From a virus: a stretch of DNA of 46,722 nt. Of this stretch, positions 37,351 through 45,345 are shown one piece after another. The notes under the pieces are model-generated. The model ran no database searches. It was not told where the DNA came from and saw only the letters and a program-made list of their open reading frames with translations. Location of the stretch: positions 1 to 46,722 of the IMG/VR virus record IMGVR_UViG_3300034789_000199; one strand, 5' to 3'. The position numbers and the translations under genes were made by a program. Within the stretch, counting starts at the first letter, position 1. Every line of letters starts with the position of its first letter.

Positions 37351-39444
37351 TTAGAAGCAAGTGTCAAACTCAGGGTATTCAAATACCGTGGTTGGATAAT
37401 CAATTATATTTATCGAGGTTCCGTCAAAGTTAATTGGAGTAAAGTCTAACGGATCGAAGTTTGGAATATTAGTTCCATCAATGGTGTAATCTATAGTAAT
37501 TACTTGTGGGTTGAAAATAGTAGGATCTACACCAGTTCCTATATTTACATTACCACTATCTAGCAGAACTGTAACAGGAATACGTGTTGTTCCATCAGGA
37601 GTACTTGCTACGTCTATAGGACCTAAACAAACTTCTCCAGTTTTATAATCTACGGTTCCAACACCAGATTTAAGAATAACTTCTTTTTCATCAAGTTTTG
37701 TAACCATTATCAAACTACCTCTACCATCATCTCTTACGTTTACTGGTAAAAGTGCACTAGCATCATTTTCTACAAATGTACTGATACTCAATACTGAGTT
37801 TGTAGTTAGTTGTTGAGATGATACAGCAAGATCTAGTAAATTTTCTGTATAACCTGTTGAGTAGAATGTACCAGTCTTTACTGATGAGAAATTAGGACTA
37901 CAAGTTATTCCTCCAGATGAGTCAGAAGGATTACCTGCACCAATATCACCAGGATTAACTATGGAGTTACCAAAGTCTACACACTGAGTAAATGTGCTTC
38001 CAAATGGGAATCCTGTAACATTTAAACCAAGAGTCATAGTGGTTTGATTACCAACTATGGAATTTTGTGACTGGTCGATCATTGTTTGGAACGCAGATCT
38101 ATCAATTCTTCCATTAAATCTATTTGCAGATCCTTGAGTATTGTACTCATCAATAGCACCTAGAACTCTAGAAGCAAGTTCATTATTAGAAAGTGTTGTT
38201 GAAGTACCATCAAAGAACACATAAGTCTTAGGACGTATGTATAGAGTTGTAGGATCGATAATAACTGGTTCGATCGCTGCCATAGAGTATTTCAACAAAT
38301 CATTCTTAATACGCTTCTTAGTAGTTGCGTTTAATGCAGCACCAGACTTAGTTTTTACAGCAACAAAGACCTTTCCGTAAACTGGTGGATAGATTCTTTC
38401 TCCACCATATGCAGTAACAGACTTTGCTTGAGGATAAACCAGTTTAGTAATGTATTCATAGTCGGACTCCGTGACTGCTCTGTTTTGAGCACTGAATGCC
38501 CTTGGAGCATTGTACTTGATGGATATAACATCTTCTCCCATTTCACCGTCCTGAGAGGCATCTACGGTCGCTAGAGAGATGTTAGCAGATGATACAGCAC
38601 GACCAGTATTATCTCTTACTTGACCTATAAAAGTAAACTTCTTACAACCATTTGCTTCTGGTCCATCTGTTCTAACATATTTCAGTCTTATAACCTCACC
38701 TGCAATTAGTTCTCTACCAATAACACCATCACCAAATATAATTGTATATCTTAAATCGTCAGTTTCTTCTAAGAAATATCCACGAGTTGTTCCGTCAACA
38801 TTAACAATATTTGTAATTTGGTTATAAGTGTCAATCTCTTCACTCTGAGCGTTAGGTGAAATAGACACATAAAGTAAGTCTGTATCTATGTTGTCAACAG
38901 GAATTTCATATTTTCTTTTTTTAACATCAACAACATCATACTCATATGAAAGTAAGTTTCCTTGATATATGATTGTTTTGTTAAAAGATGCAATACCAGT
39001 CTGTTGATCTACCATTTGAGTGATCTGTTCTGGAACAGTAAATGTAAATGCTTGACCATCAACAGATGAAACAAATACATCACCCGCAGGAATAGTTACA
39101 GTAGATGGATAAGTGGTACTAGCACCAACAAATGTAGTTTGTACAGAAAAAGCAACACACGCTTTTGCTGCTTTTATTGATCTAGGTGTATAATTTAACT
39201 GTTTTGCTATCTTTACTACGTTGTCTCTTATTGTTGCTGACTCTAAAAATGCTTCGTTCATCGCCATATTAGCGTTGAAAGCAGAATAATATGTATTATA
39301 TGCTAGTACGTCTAGTAGATATGAAGCAGCAGAACCTTCAAAATCGTAATCAGTGAACTCAGTTCGAGTTCTCATATAAGATTTGATAGATTCTTTTATT
39401 TCCGAAAAATCTAAAGAAGTTAAATTTGAGGGTATTGCGGGCAT
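37351..39444 (-). CDS. 6: Baseplate wedge protein gp6 (baseplate J-like), 697 aa
   Basis: The N-terminus (LTSLDFSEIKESIKSYMRTR, FTDYDFEGSAASYLLDVLAY, NTYYSAFNANMAMNEAFLES) is the standard start of T4-like gp6 and baseplate-J proteins. The middle carries FGDGVIGRELIAGEVIRLKY and VTESDYEYITKLVYPQAKSV, also typical. Length is close to T4 gp6 (about 660 aa). gp6 dimers join neighbouring wedges and form the ring of the inner baseplate. The gene follows gp25 without a gap, with GGAG about 10 nt before the ATG, and precedes the gp7-like giant, preserving the order 25-6-7. Downstream, the C-terminus (FDPLDFTPINFDG) is Asp/Phe-rich. High confidence. Confidence 0.93.
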   Translation of the reverse strand: MPAIPSNLTSLDFSEIKESIKSYMRTRTEFTDYDFEGSAASYLLDVLAYNTYYSAFNANMAMNEAFLESATIRDNVVKIAKQLNYTPRSIKAAKACVAFSVQTTFVGASTTYPSTVTIPAGDVFVSSVDGQAFTFTVPEQITQMVDQQTGIASFNKTIIYQGNLLSYEYDVVDVKKRKYEIPVDNIDTDLLYVSISPNAQSEEIDTYNQITNIVNVDGTTRGYFLEETDDLRYTIIFGDGVIGRELIAGEVIRLKYVRTDGPEANGCKKFTFIGQVRDNTGRAVSSANISLATVDASQDGEMGEDVISIKYNAPRAFSAQNRAVTESDYEYITKLVYPQAKSVTAYGGERIYPPVYGKVFVAVKTKSGAALNATTKKRIKNDLLKYSMAAIEPVIIDPTTLYIRPKTYVFFDGTSTTLSNNELASRVLGAIDEYNTQGSANRFNGRIDRSAFQTMIDQSQNSIVGNQTTMTLGLNVTGFPFGSTFTQCVDFGNSIVNPGDIGAGNPSDSSGGITCSPNFSSVKTGTFYSTGYTENLLDLAVSSQQLTTNSVLSISTFVENDASALLPVNVRDDGRGSLIMVTKLDEKEVILKSGVGTVDYKTGEVCLGPIDVASTPDGTTRIPVTVLLDSGNVNIGTGVDPTIFNPQVITIDYTIDGTNIPNFDPLDFTPINFDGTSINIIDYPTTVFEYPEFDTCF

Positions 39445-39858
39445 TTATATTGTCTCCAATAGGAAGTCAACAGTTTGTATCAAGGTTTCACCAACAATAG
39501 TATAGTCAAATTCAACACGAAGATTGTTTTCATCTTCTGGGTCATTAAAAACTCTAACTTGACGAACATTAATTCTTGGTTCTAGTCTTTTAACGACGTT
39601 GATGATTTCTTCTTTTATGTCTTGTGCTAGAAAAACATCATATGGTTCAAATAATAGTTGTCTCAAACGTGATCCAATCTTAGGTTGAAATGGTCTTTCA
39701 CCCATTCCAGTTAATACTAAATTACGTACTGATTGCTTAATAGCGTTTTCATTCTTAACCACAGTAAAATCTTCAGTATTCGGATTTGCTCTCATCTGAA
39801 TACTGAAGTCTTTGAATTGTCTGCTAAGAGTTCGTTCTGCTCTGAACTTGTACGCCAT
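39445..39858 (-). CDS. 25: Baseplate wedge protein gp25, 137 aa
   Basis: Length and sequence fit the gp25/TssE family (T4 gp25 is about 132 aa). The hallmark GERPFQPKIGSRLRQLLFEP occupies residues 53-72 and the conserved Glu-Pro-Arg motif is E93-P94-R95 in RLEPRINV. gp25 sits at the sheath-baseplate junction and nucleates sheath assembly together with gp6 and gp7. Its start lies within the 3' part of a small overlapping ORF, and a GATAAATA late-type box ends 26 nt upstream. gp6 follows directly. High confidence. Confidence 0.95.
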   Translation of the reverse strand: MAYKFRAERTLSRQFKDFSIQMRANPNTEDFTVVKNENAIKQSVRNLVLTGMGERPFQPKIGSRLRQLLFEPYDVFLAQDIKEEIINVVKRLEPRINVRQVRVFNDPEDENNLRVEFDYTIVGETLIQTVDFLLETI

Positions 39859-39961
39859 TACTCAAAACTTTCATTTGTTTTAAGTATTTATCACGTTCGG
39901 GCATAGTTACTAACCATCCACCAGTTTTAATAAAATCTTCACTCATATCTACTCGAATCAT
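39824..39961 (-). CDS. Small ORF overlapping the gp25 start, 45 aa
   Basis: Starting at ATG 39961 the frame reads MIRVDMSEDFIKTGGWLVTM, PERDKYLKQMKVLSN and ends with TAG inside gp25. The start overlaps the stop of the basic 45-aa gene by 4 nt (ATGA), and the amino-acid make-up is that of a real soluble protein rather than a shadow. The last 12 residues come from the overlap with gp25 and are probably not functional. No function can be given. Translation may help deliver ribosomes to gp25. Moderate confidence. Confidence 0.5.
   Translation of the reverse strand: MIRVDMSEDFIKTGGWLVTMPERDKYLKQMKVLSNGVQVQSRTNS
39885..39892 (-). promoter_or_regulatory. Late-type promoter box for gp25
   Basis: The minus strand reads GATAAATA, one base from the T4 late octamer, 26 nt before the gp25 start. 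It lies inside the small 45-aa ORF, so it would be an internal promoter. Confidence 0.45.
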
Positions 39962-40095
39962 TTACCTTGTCCTCGATAACGTTTTTTTGCTTTGTTACGA
40001 GAAGTTGCAGAATACTTACTGTGTTGTCCTCTGCCTTGTCGTGTTTTTTTAGGTTTGGATTCAATAGTTTGACCCATACTGAAAGTTTTTGCCAT
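39958..40095 (-). CDS. Small basic protein, 45 aa
   Basis: The frame reads MAKTFSMGQTIESKPKKTRQ, then GRGQHSKYSATSRNKAKKRY and RGQGK. It is very rich in Lys/Arg/Gln/Ser and lacks hydrophobic core residues, so it is likely disordered and nucleic-acid or acidic-protein binding. I recall very similar small proteins from T4-like cyanophages, which supports the frame over the longer alternative frame on the same strand. It lies 59 nt after the 43-aa gene and is coupled (ATGA) to the next small ORF. Function unknown. Confidence 0.7.
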   Translation of the reverse strand: MAKTFSMGQTIESKPKKTRQGRGQHSKYSATSRNKAKKRYRGQGK

Positions 40096-40154
40096 AGTAA
40101 TAATGTAGTTTTATAAGAGGGCACTCCTTCTAAGTGGAGATCTTTTGTACTCCC

Positions 40155-40286
40155 TCAGTGTGAATGACTATAATCTATATCTATATCTATTCCTGACGCA
40201 TCAGGAATCTCTGGCAAATCTTCTTCTTGCCCTTCTAACATTTCCTTCATCCATTCGTCAAAACTTTTCGTTTTAGTCTTTTCCAT
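40155..40286 (-). CDS. Small acidic protein, 43 aa
   Basis: I chose ATG at 40286, which lies 4 nt after the PAAR stop; a longer frame to 40367 would sit inside the PAAR gene. The protein is MEKTKTKSFDEWMKEMLEGQ, EEDLPEIPDAS and ends in alternating Ile/Asp followed by YSHSH. A short amphipathic helix (FDEWMKEMLEG) is followed by an acidic tail. No family is recognised. Its position in the baseplate cluster suggests an assembly accessory, but this is only context. Confidence 0.55.
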   Translation of the reverse strand: MEKTKTKSFDEWMKEMLEGQEEDLPEIPDASGIDIDIDYSHSH

Positions 40287-40290
40287 TGGA

Positions 40291-40818
40291 TTAACCACAG
40301 AGAACAGTAGGTGAACCATAAGCAACAACCGATTTACACGGCCAGGATACTTTTGGTAATCCTGCACCTAATGGGTCTAGCATTCTGGCAACTCTTCTCT
40401 TAAGGGCAAATACTGTAAATGTAGTAGCGTTTAAAATTCTTTCGTGACCAATACCACCTTTATCTTCTATAGTCAACAATCCGCAAATTATTGGTGTTGG
40501 AATAATACACATTGCTTTTCCGCAGGGACACAAATAATTTATGATATTTGTAGTAGGAGATATGTGCGGAGTAAAAACATCCATCTCCAACATAATAGGA
40601 AGTTTATTTACTAATACTAATGATCTCTCAGGTGTCAATCCAGTTAGAGGAATCAATGGAGTGGGTGGCCACCAACAAGTTTTATCTTTTATCTCGATAG
40701 TAAATGGTATGGGTGGACTTCCGCAAGGTTGTTGAGCGTGAATAGTTGAAGGTATAGGAATCCCGTGCCCACTACAAGGTAGACCATTATGACTTGCAAC
40801 TGGCATTGGTTTTCCCAT
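40291..40818 (-). CDS. PAAR-like baseplate spike-tip protein, 175 aa
   Basis: The start MGKPMPVASHNGLPCSGHGI and the pattern of HG, C-x-G-H, PCGSPP, LCPCGKAM and ICG elements are those of the PAAR-type proteins of T4-like cyanophages. PAAR proteins fold into a small cone with a metal bound by His/Cys residues at the tip and cap the central spike (gp5/VgrG), helping to pierce the outer membrane. I chose ATG 40818 because it lies one base after the stop of the 56-aa gene and matches the family start; a longer frame to 40923 overlaps that gene. At 175 aa it is longer than minimal PAAR proteins (about 95 aa). The last third is an extension of unknown role. Confidence 0.8.
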   Translation of the reverse strand: MGKPMPVASHNGLPCSGHGIPIPSTIHAQQPCGSPPIPFTIEIKDKTCWWPPTPLIPLTGLTPERSLVLVNKLPIMLEMDVFTPHISPTTNIINYLCPCGKAMCIIPTPIICGLLTIEDKGGIGHERILNATTFTVFALKRRVARMLDPLGAGLPKVSWPCKSVVAYGSPTVLCG

Positions 40819-40819
40819 T

Positions 40820-40990
40820 TTAGAAAGATGCGTCTGAATAGTCTTCTGCTTTTTCAAAAACAGCAGAGTATGTGAGTTCATCCGCAAAGTAGGACTTATA
40901 TATCCTACCCCAGATGAGATCAAACTCTTCTTGGTTTAAGTTTTTGAATAAACACTTCTCGTTTAGATAGATGTGGTAAGTTGGAGTCAT
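40820..40990 (-). CDS. Small protein between the 1102-aa and PAAR genes, 56 aa
   Basis: The frame reads MTPTYHIYLNEKCLFKNLNQ, EEFDLIWGRIYKSYFADELT, YSAVFEKAEDYSDASF. Its ATG overlaps the stop of the 1102-aa gene (TAATG) and its own stop lies one base before the PAAR start. The sequence is coherent and globular, and I recall similar small proteins beside PAAR genes of cyanophages. Function unknown; a structural or assembly role is inferred from location. Confidence 0.75.
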   Translation of the reverse strand: MTPTYHIYLNEKCLFKNLNQEEFDLIWGRIYKSYFADELTYSAVFEKAEDYSDASF

Positions 40991-43900
40991 TAGTCGAACC
41001 TTAAATCACATTCATCAAAGTAAGGGTTTCCGTAGTTGTTCATTGTGTCATCTAGTAACTTTGTGCTCGCTGCGGAATAATTACGATAGAGTAATGTACC
41101 CTCGTAGGGTCCCATCTCTATATAGTTGTCCGCGTTGACTAAGTTTGGATCTATGGATATAGCAGCGTGTACTACTTGGTACAGAGCACTACCGTTTGTA
41201 CCACTACACGCTTGTAATGGTGAGGAACTACACAAATCCGCTTGTGAAAGAGCACTTCCACCTCCATCATATCCCTTATTAACATCTAGCACTCCATCCG
41301 TAACAAAATTGTGCCAACACGGATTAGGTAACTTTCCTCCGCTACACGCTGCGATTGATACGGTGTTATAACCGTAAGTGAAGTTAGTACTTCCTCCATA
41401 TCCGCTAACATTGTTTCCTATCCACGTTTGTAGTTGCCCTAACTCCGTCATTCCAGATAATCCGTAATCAAATGTATTTTCATCACCGCCAAGAGGAACA
41501 AATGCGTATTGACCTGCGGAGGTTTGATAACATCTACCCTCTGCATCTCCTTGGAAACAAGGATGTGCTTTTATTCCATTAGGTAGGTTTGTAATCTTCC
41601 TAGGACGTGTTAATGTGGGTGCAGGTAGTGTTTTAAGGAAATTGTTAAAAGCAGTGCTTACAGACGCTCCTGCACCGCTTACATCGCCTTCTATCTCCAT
41701 AGATACACGTACCCTTGCAGTCTCTTGTTGACTAGCACAATACTTGTAAGGCATAAACCCAAATAATGACTTTTCACCATCAGCATCTAGTGTTACATAA
41801 GGACACGGTATGTCAAAGAACCTTCTTACGTGAAATATGTTTGGTTGTTCCCATTCTTCACACCCTTGCGGATATAATGACTCTATTCCACCCGTATCTG
41901 CGTTAACTTCATCAGATGTTTCACGGGACATTTGCCACATCTGCGATATTTCCGCGTTTCTTTCGTTAAAGTCTGGTGCATATCTCCGCACACTTGCAAA
42001 AGTAGTGTCTGTATCGTAAATATTATTAATATCACTCCATCCAGGTGCAACTTCTAGGTTAATACAGTTCTTTGGAGTAGATTCACAGTCTTTACTCATC
42101 TCTTCTGGGTTAACATCTGGCATATTAATGTAACTTGTGACTGTTCCTTCACTTCTAGGTTGATCATACTCAGGAATATCTTCTTCAAAGTTATCTAAAT
42201 TGGCATTTACCTGCTCTTGCATCTCAGGATCTAATTGTCCAGTCTTTAAAGTTGAGTTATATTGTAAATCTAAATCTTGAACTTGGTTGTCTGTACCCCT
42301 TTCTTCTAGTTGTTCCTCATATCTTTCTGCAACTAATATCTTTGGTTGAGACGCAGGACTGTATCCTTGACCAGGATCTTCAATAATTACGTTTATAATA
42401 CTACCTTGATCGTCTAAAACTGCTCTTAACTGTGCTTGTCTTAACGTTCCTCTAAATCCAGACTCGTTTTTATAGGATTCATTAAGAATAGATGCTGTTC
42501 CGTCCTTGGAACTTTGCTCTCCATCCTTAAAATCTGGGTCTTCTACCGCTTTTGACTGTAAATTTATACCTGTATCGTTCTTAAATATCTCTTGACGGAA
42601 CTTCATATCGTCTGCAAACCCTTGTTCACGCAATGTTTCTGGAAATTCTATCGCAAGATCGGGATCTTTGTAGTCTTTTCCGCTATTAATGATGTTAATT
42701 GACGCAACTTTTCCTAATTCATCAATTCTTGCCTCTAAAAATGCCTCATCTAGGTTACGATCTGGTATAAGTGCACCCTCTTTTAGTGAAACTGGTACAT
42801 AAGATACTCTTTTTGGGAACTCATACACTCCCCAGAACGCTGCTTTGTCCTTTATACCGTATCCTGCTAGTACATTTATACTCCCGCCATTGGTTGAAGT
42901 GAAAGATTGGTTGTATGTGAACGCATTTCCTGCGGTTTCATTGTTTATTTGGGTCAATTCCATATATCCGCAGTTCATTTCATCACCAAAATAGCGACAC
43001 GCACTAATCATCCAGTTGTTTATGCGTTCTCCCACTCCAAAAAACCCAGTGCTAGAGGTATATCTAAAAAATATGCGGTGTTCATCAGTGCAAGTTCCCC
43101 AGAATGACTCATTTGCACCTACTTGGTTCTGAGGAGCATCAACATATATCCTAGTCTTCTGTGTAACCCACGCACTCTCTTTTATAGTGTAATTGAAGGT
43201 ATGATATTCATAAGTAGGTTGCTGATTAGAGTTTTGTAGACAAGGAGCGTTAGTTGTGAGGAAATTTATACCATATACGGGTCCATTCCACGGATATGAG
43301 GTATCATAGAGGTAATATACGAATTGTCCCTCAAAAGCATCGTGAAAATTGAGTGATTTTGGTACGGAACCTTTTACTGGTCCGTTTTTTCCGTAAAACC
43401 ACTCATAATACGCTGCTGTACTCAATATTTCTACGTTAGAACCACCCCAACCTGACTGAGATGGGTTATCCATCGATTCTAAGTAGTCTCTTTCCCCATA
43501 ATTACCCGCTTCATCCCAATTATACCATCCTGCACGGGAAATTTCCCCAGTATTCCTCGGTCCACCTAAATTTTCTATTCTTTTCTTACCTCTTGGACCT
43601 GTAGAGGTCATTACATACCCAAAAATGCCCACATATGCGTATTGTTGCTGTCTAGCATCCAAACAATCAGGAACTCCCGCAACTCCTACCTCTAAATTTA
43701 CCTCAGTTACGGGATTTATTGTATAAAATGTATCAGGACCACGGTTTACTCCGTTTGGTAACTTATATTCATACAGAGGAGTTACACTTTCTCCTCCTTT
43801 TAGTAAACCAGATGAGTTAGCAGCACTTTCAGATGTCCAAATATACCCTAGTAACTCTCCTCCGCTTCCTGTAGTTAAATATGTATCATTATTTACGGAA

Positions 43901-44298
43901 TCATAGTTACGGTACACAGCGGAAGTACCTGTTTGACTATCTTTCATCAAAGAGAAGTATGCTGCTGACCTTTGACGAGGTTCTCTGTTATAGGAACGGA
44001 ACTCTTCCTGAGTATCCTCCATAACATCACTCTTTGTATATGCGTGATCACGCTGCTTACCACTATAGTACCTAAAGATAGTGGTTCTCTCTGCATTACA
44101 GTTATCTAAACACACCTCAGTAGGTTCACCAAGGTAAAATACTTGATCTTTACCAAACTTGTACCCACCAGGACCTACACCTTGAAACTGTATAGTGTAT
44201 CCTGCGGGTACATTAGTTCCAGTGTATGTCTTAGTATAATCTTCAGAGTCAACAGGGTTCATATAAGAACGACCTGTTTCTAGAATCTTAGCGGGCAT
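40990..44298 (-). CDS. Virion structural protein with DUF5648-like repeats, 1102 aa
   Basis: Residues about 65-235 contain three lectin-like units: TTIFRYYSGKQRDHAYTKSD, TSAVYRNYDSVNNDTYLTTG with LLGYIWTSES, and LYEYKLPNGVNRGPDTFYTI with YAYVGIFGYVM. They resemble DUF5648 repeats (YRYYN..DHFYT...GYVYEG.AGYV). A further copy may lie near residue 410 (HRIFFRYTSSTGFFG). Residues about 530-680 carry two GxGY-type modules (VASINIINSGKDYKDPDLAI and VIIEDPGQGYSPASQPKILV) separated by an acidic linker. The C-terminal 350 residues are Cys-rich and unassigned (ACSGGKLPNPCWHNF). It precedes PAAR and overlaps the 94-aa gene by 11 nt. Probably a baseplate-associated protein with possible glycan binding. 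Confidence 0.75.
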   Translation of the reverse strand: MPAKILETGRSYMNPVDSEDYTKTYTGTNVPAGYTIQFQGVGPGGYKFGKDQVFYLGEPTEVCLDNCNAERTTIFRYYSGKQRDHAYTKSDVMEDTQEEFRSYNREPRQRSAAYFSLMKDSQTGTSAVYRNYDSVNNDTYLTTGSGGELLGYIWTSESAANSSGLLKGGESVTPLYEYKLPNGVNRGPDTFYTINPVTEVNLEVGVAGVPDCLDARQQQYAYVGIFGYVMTSTGPRGKKRIENLGGPRNTGEISRAGWYNWDEAGNYGERDYLESMDNPSQSGWGGSNVEILSTAAYYEWFYGKNGPVKGSVPKSLNFHDAFEGQFVYYLYDTSYPWNGPVYGINFLTTNAPCLQNSNQQPTYEYHTFNYTIKESAWVTQKTRIYVDAPQNQVGANESFWGTCTDEHRIFFRYTSSTGFFGVGERINNWMISACRYFGDEMNCGYMELTQINNETAGNAFTYNQSFTSTNGGSINVLAGYGIKDKAAFWGVYEFPKRVSYVPVSLKEGALIPDRNLDEAFLEARIDELGKVASINIINSGKDYKDPDLAIEFPETLREQGFADDMKFRQEIFKNDTGINLQSKAVEDPDFKDGEQSSKDGTASILNESYKNESGFRGTLRQAQLRAVLDDQGSIINVIIEDPGQGYSPASQPKILVAERYEEQLEERGTDNQVQDLDLQYNSTLKTGQLDPEMQEQVNANLDNFEEDIPEYDQPRSEGTVTSYINMPDVNPEEMSKDCESTPKNCINLEVAPGWSDINNIYDTDTTFASVRRYAPDFNERNAEISQMWQMSRETSDEVNADTGGIESLYPQGCEEWEQPNIFHVRRFFDIPCPYVTLDADGEKSLFGFMPYKYCASQQETARVRVSMEIEGDVSGAGASVSTAFNNFLKTLPAPTLTRPRKITNLPNGIKAHPCFQGDAEGRCYQTSAGQYAFVPLGGDENTFDYGLSGMTELGQLQTWIGNNVSGYGGSTNFTYGYNTVSIAACSGGKLPNPCWHNFVTDGVLDVNKGYDGGGSALSQADLCSSSPLQACSGTNGSALYQVVHAAISIDPNLVNADNYIEMGPYEGTLLYRNYSAASTKLLDDTMNNYGNPYFDECDLRFD

Positions 44299-44572
44299 CC
44301 ATTTGTGCTAGAGTTTCTTCAATTTTATTTAGTCTGTCAAAAATAGTATCAAATACCTGTAGTAGATTACTGTGATTATCGTTTCCAGGAACTTTATATT
44401 GTATCATATCAGCACCTCTACTTAAAAATGCTTCTATCTGCTGAGTACGGTTAGCAAGGTTAGTAGCAGTCTTTGCTATCATCTCAAACCTCCACTCGTT
44501 CTCCTCCTCTATAGATTTAAAGTTAGGCACCTCTATATCTTGAGGTATTACTAGATCTTCTTGGTTTTCCAT
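44288..44572 (-). CDS. Small helical protein, 94 aa
   Basis: An acidic N-terminus (MENQEDLVIPQDIEVPNFKS) is followed by long helices: EEENEWRFEMIAKTATNLAN, RTQQIEAFLSRGADMIQY and a C-terminal heptad segment LLQVFDTIFDRLNKIEETL. The start overlaps the oxygenase stop (TAATG) and its own end overlaps the 1102-aa gene by 11 nt. The architecture suits an assembly partner or chaperone for the 1102-aa protein. No family is recognised. Confidence 0.7.
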   Translation of the reverse strand: MENQEDLVIPQDIEVPNFKSIEEENEWRFEMIAKTATNLANRTQQIEAFLSRGADMIQYKVPGNDNHSNLLQVFDTIFDRLNKIEETLAQMDAR

Positions 44573-45111
44573 TAAAAATAATTAAAATTCAATACTACAC
44601 GGAACTTTTGGTCTGTGCAACTGGTACCTGCGTGAGGTGTATTCACCTTAAATTGTAGCAAACGATTTGCCTTACTGTCAACTTTAGTACCGTCTTGAAA
44701 GTATGTATAACCATTATTGTCATTTAGATAGTATATTGCAGTGGTAGCACCTTCAAATTCATTAGACCCATACTCACCACAGTCTGTATGAAAGTCATAT
44801 TCCTGTAGTCTATCTGTATGGTGGTTTAGGTTTGCCTTTATACGTATTAGTGCTCTTGGTTGTAATCTGTTTATTATAGGTAATACCTTCTCATACTGAG
44901 GTCCTAGAGGTTGTCCTCCTCCATATACGTAGTTTACCATTTGCCAGTTATATATCTCTTTCGCTTGCAACTCAGGATCTACCATTCGGGCAACGTGCAT
45001 TACCTTCGCTTGGTTTACATACCACGGAAAGTCTTGCCCCGTAAAGTAGTCTTGGATCTCCTCAAATTCGTTCGGGGGGAGGAAGTTATCGATTAGTTCA
45101 AAATTCATCAC
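44572..45111 (-). CDS. 2-oxoglutarate/Fe(II)-dependent oxygenase, about 179 aa
   Basis: The protein shows the double-stranded beta-helix facial triad of the prolyl-4-hydroxylase-like family: H108-x-D110 in YDFHTDCGE, H160 in NTPHAGTS and R171 in QKFRVVLNF for the 2-oxoglutarate carboxylate (numbering from the GTG). Strands ATTAIYYLND and GYTYFQDG lie between them as expected. It would couple oxidation of 2-oxoglutarate to hydroxylation of a protein or small-molecule substrate in the cytoplasm. Translation may begin at GTG 45111 or ATG 45108. The stop overlaps the next start (TAATG), so it is co-translated with tail genes. This suggests, but does not prove, that a virion protein is the substrate. 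Such oxygenases are common in T4-like cyanophages. Confidence 0.88.
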   Translation of the reverse strand: MMNFELIDNFLPPNEFEEIQDYFTGQDFPWYVNQAKVMHVARMVDPELQAKEIYNWQMVNYVYGGGQPLGPQYEKVLPIINRLQPRALIRIKANLNHHTDRLQEYDFHTDCGEYGSNEFEGATTAIYYLNDNNGYTYFQDGTKVDSKANRLLQFKVNTPHAGTSCTDQKFRVVLNFNYF

Positions 45112-45177
45112 GATTTCAGAATAGTTACGACGACGCGGGGGTAACGATTCTCACGTCAGACCCCTCTAAATGCCTCT

Positions 45178-45345
45178 CTAGTGGTCACAAACATAGTGTC
45201 CCCTATATCTGGACACATTCGGTGTTATTCTATCTAATATTTCTTCACAATCTTCATACTCCACAGACTGATACTGTGACAGTGAGTTCTTATACAAGTC
45301 TACTGCCTTGTAGATTAAACCAAGTTCTTTTGAGTTAAATGTCAT
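45178..45345 (-). CDS. Small acidic protein, 55 aa
   Basis: The frame reads MTFNSKELGLIYKAVDLYKN, SLSQYQSVEYEDCEEILDRI, TPNVSRYRGHYVCDH. It starts 11 nt inside the end of the AbrB-like gene, as in other overlapping pairs here. Two amphipathic helices are likely. I recall similar helical small proteins in cyanophages but no function. The 66 nt between it and the oxygenase show no clear promoter. Confidence 0.6.
   Translation of the reverse strand: MTFNSKELGLIYKAVDLYKNSLSQYQSVEYEDCEEILDRITPNVSRYRGHYVCDH

Noticed and set aside
39939-40124. 61-codon minus-strand frame
   Set aside because: The overlapping 45-aa basic frame (39958-40095) has coupling to the next ORF and resembles known small phage proteins; the 61-codon frame does not.
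40100-40154. Nested hairpin (GAGGG...CCCTC around CTCC...GGAG) and TATAAAAC before the basic 45-aa gene
   Set aside because: The stems are 4-5 bp and the box matches the late octamer poorly and lies only 12 nt from the start; too weak to call.
40855-40923. Upstream extension of the PAAR frame
   Set aside because: It overlaps the 56-aa gene, which fits the operon pattern, and the PAAR family start is MGKPMP at 40818.
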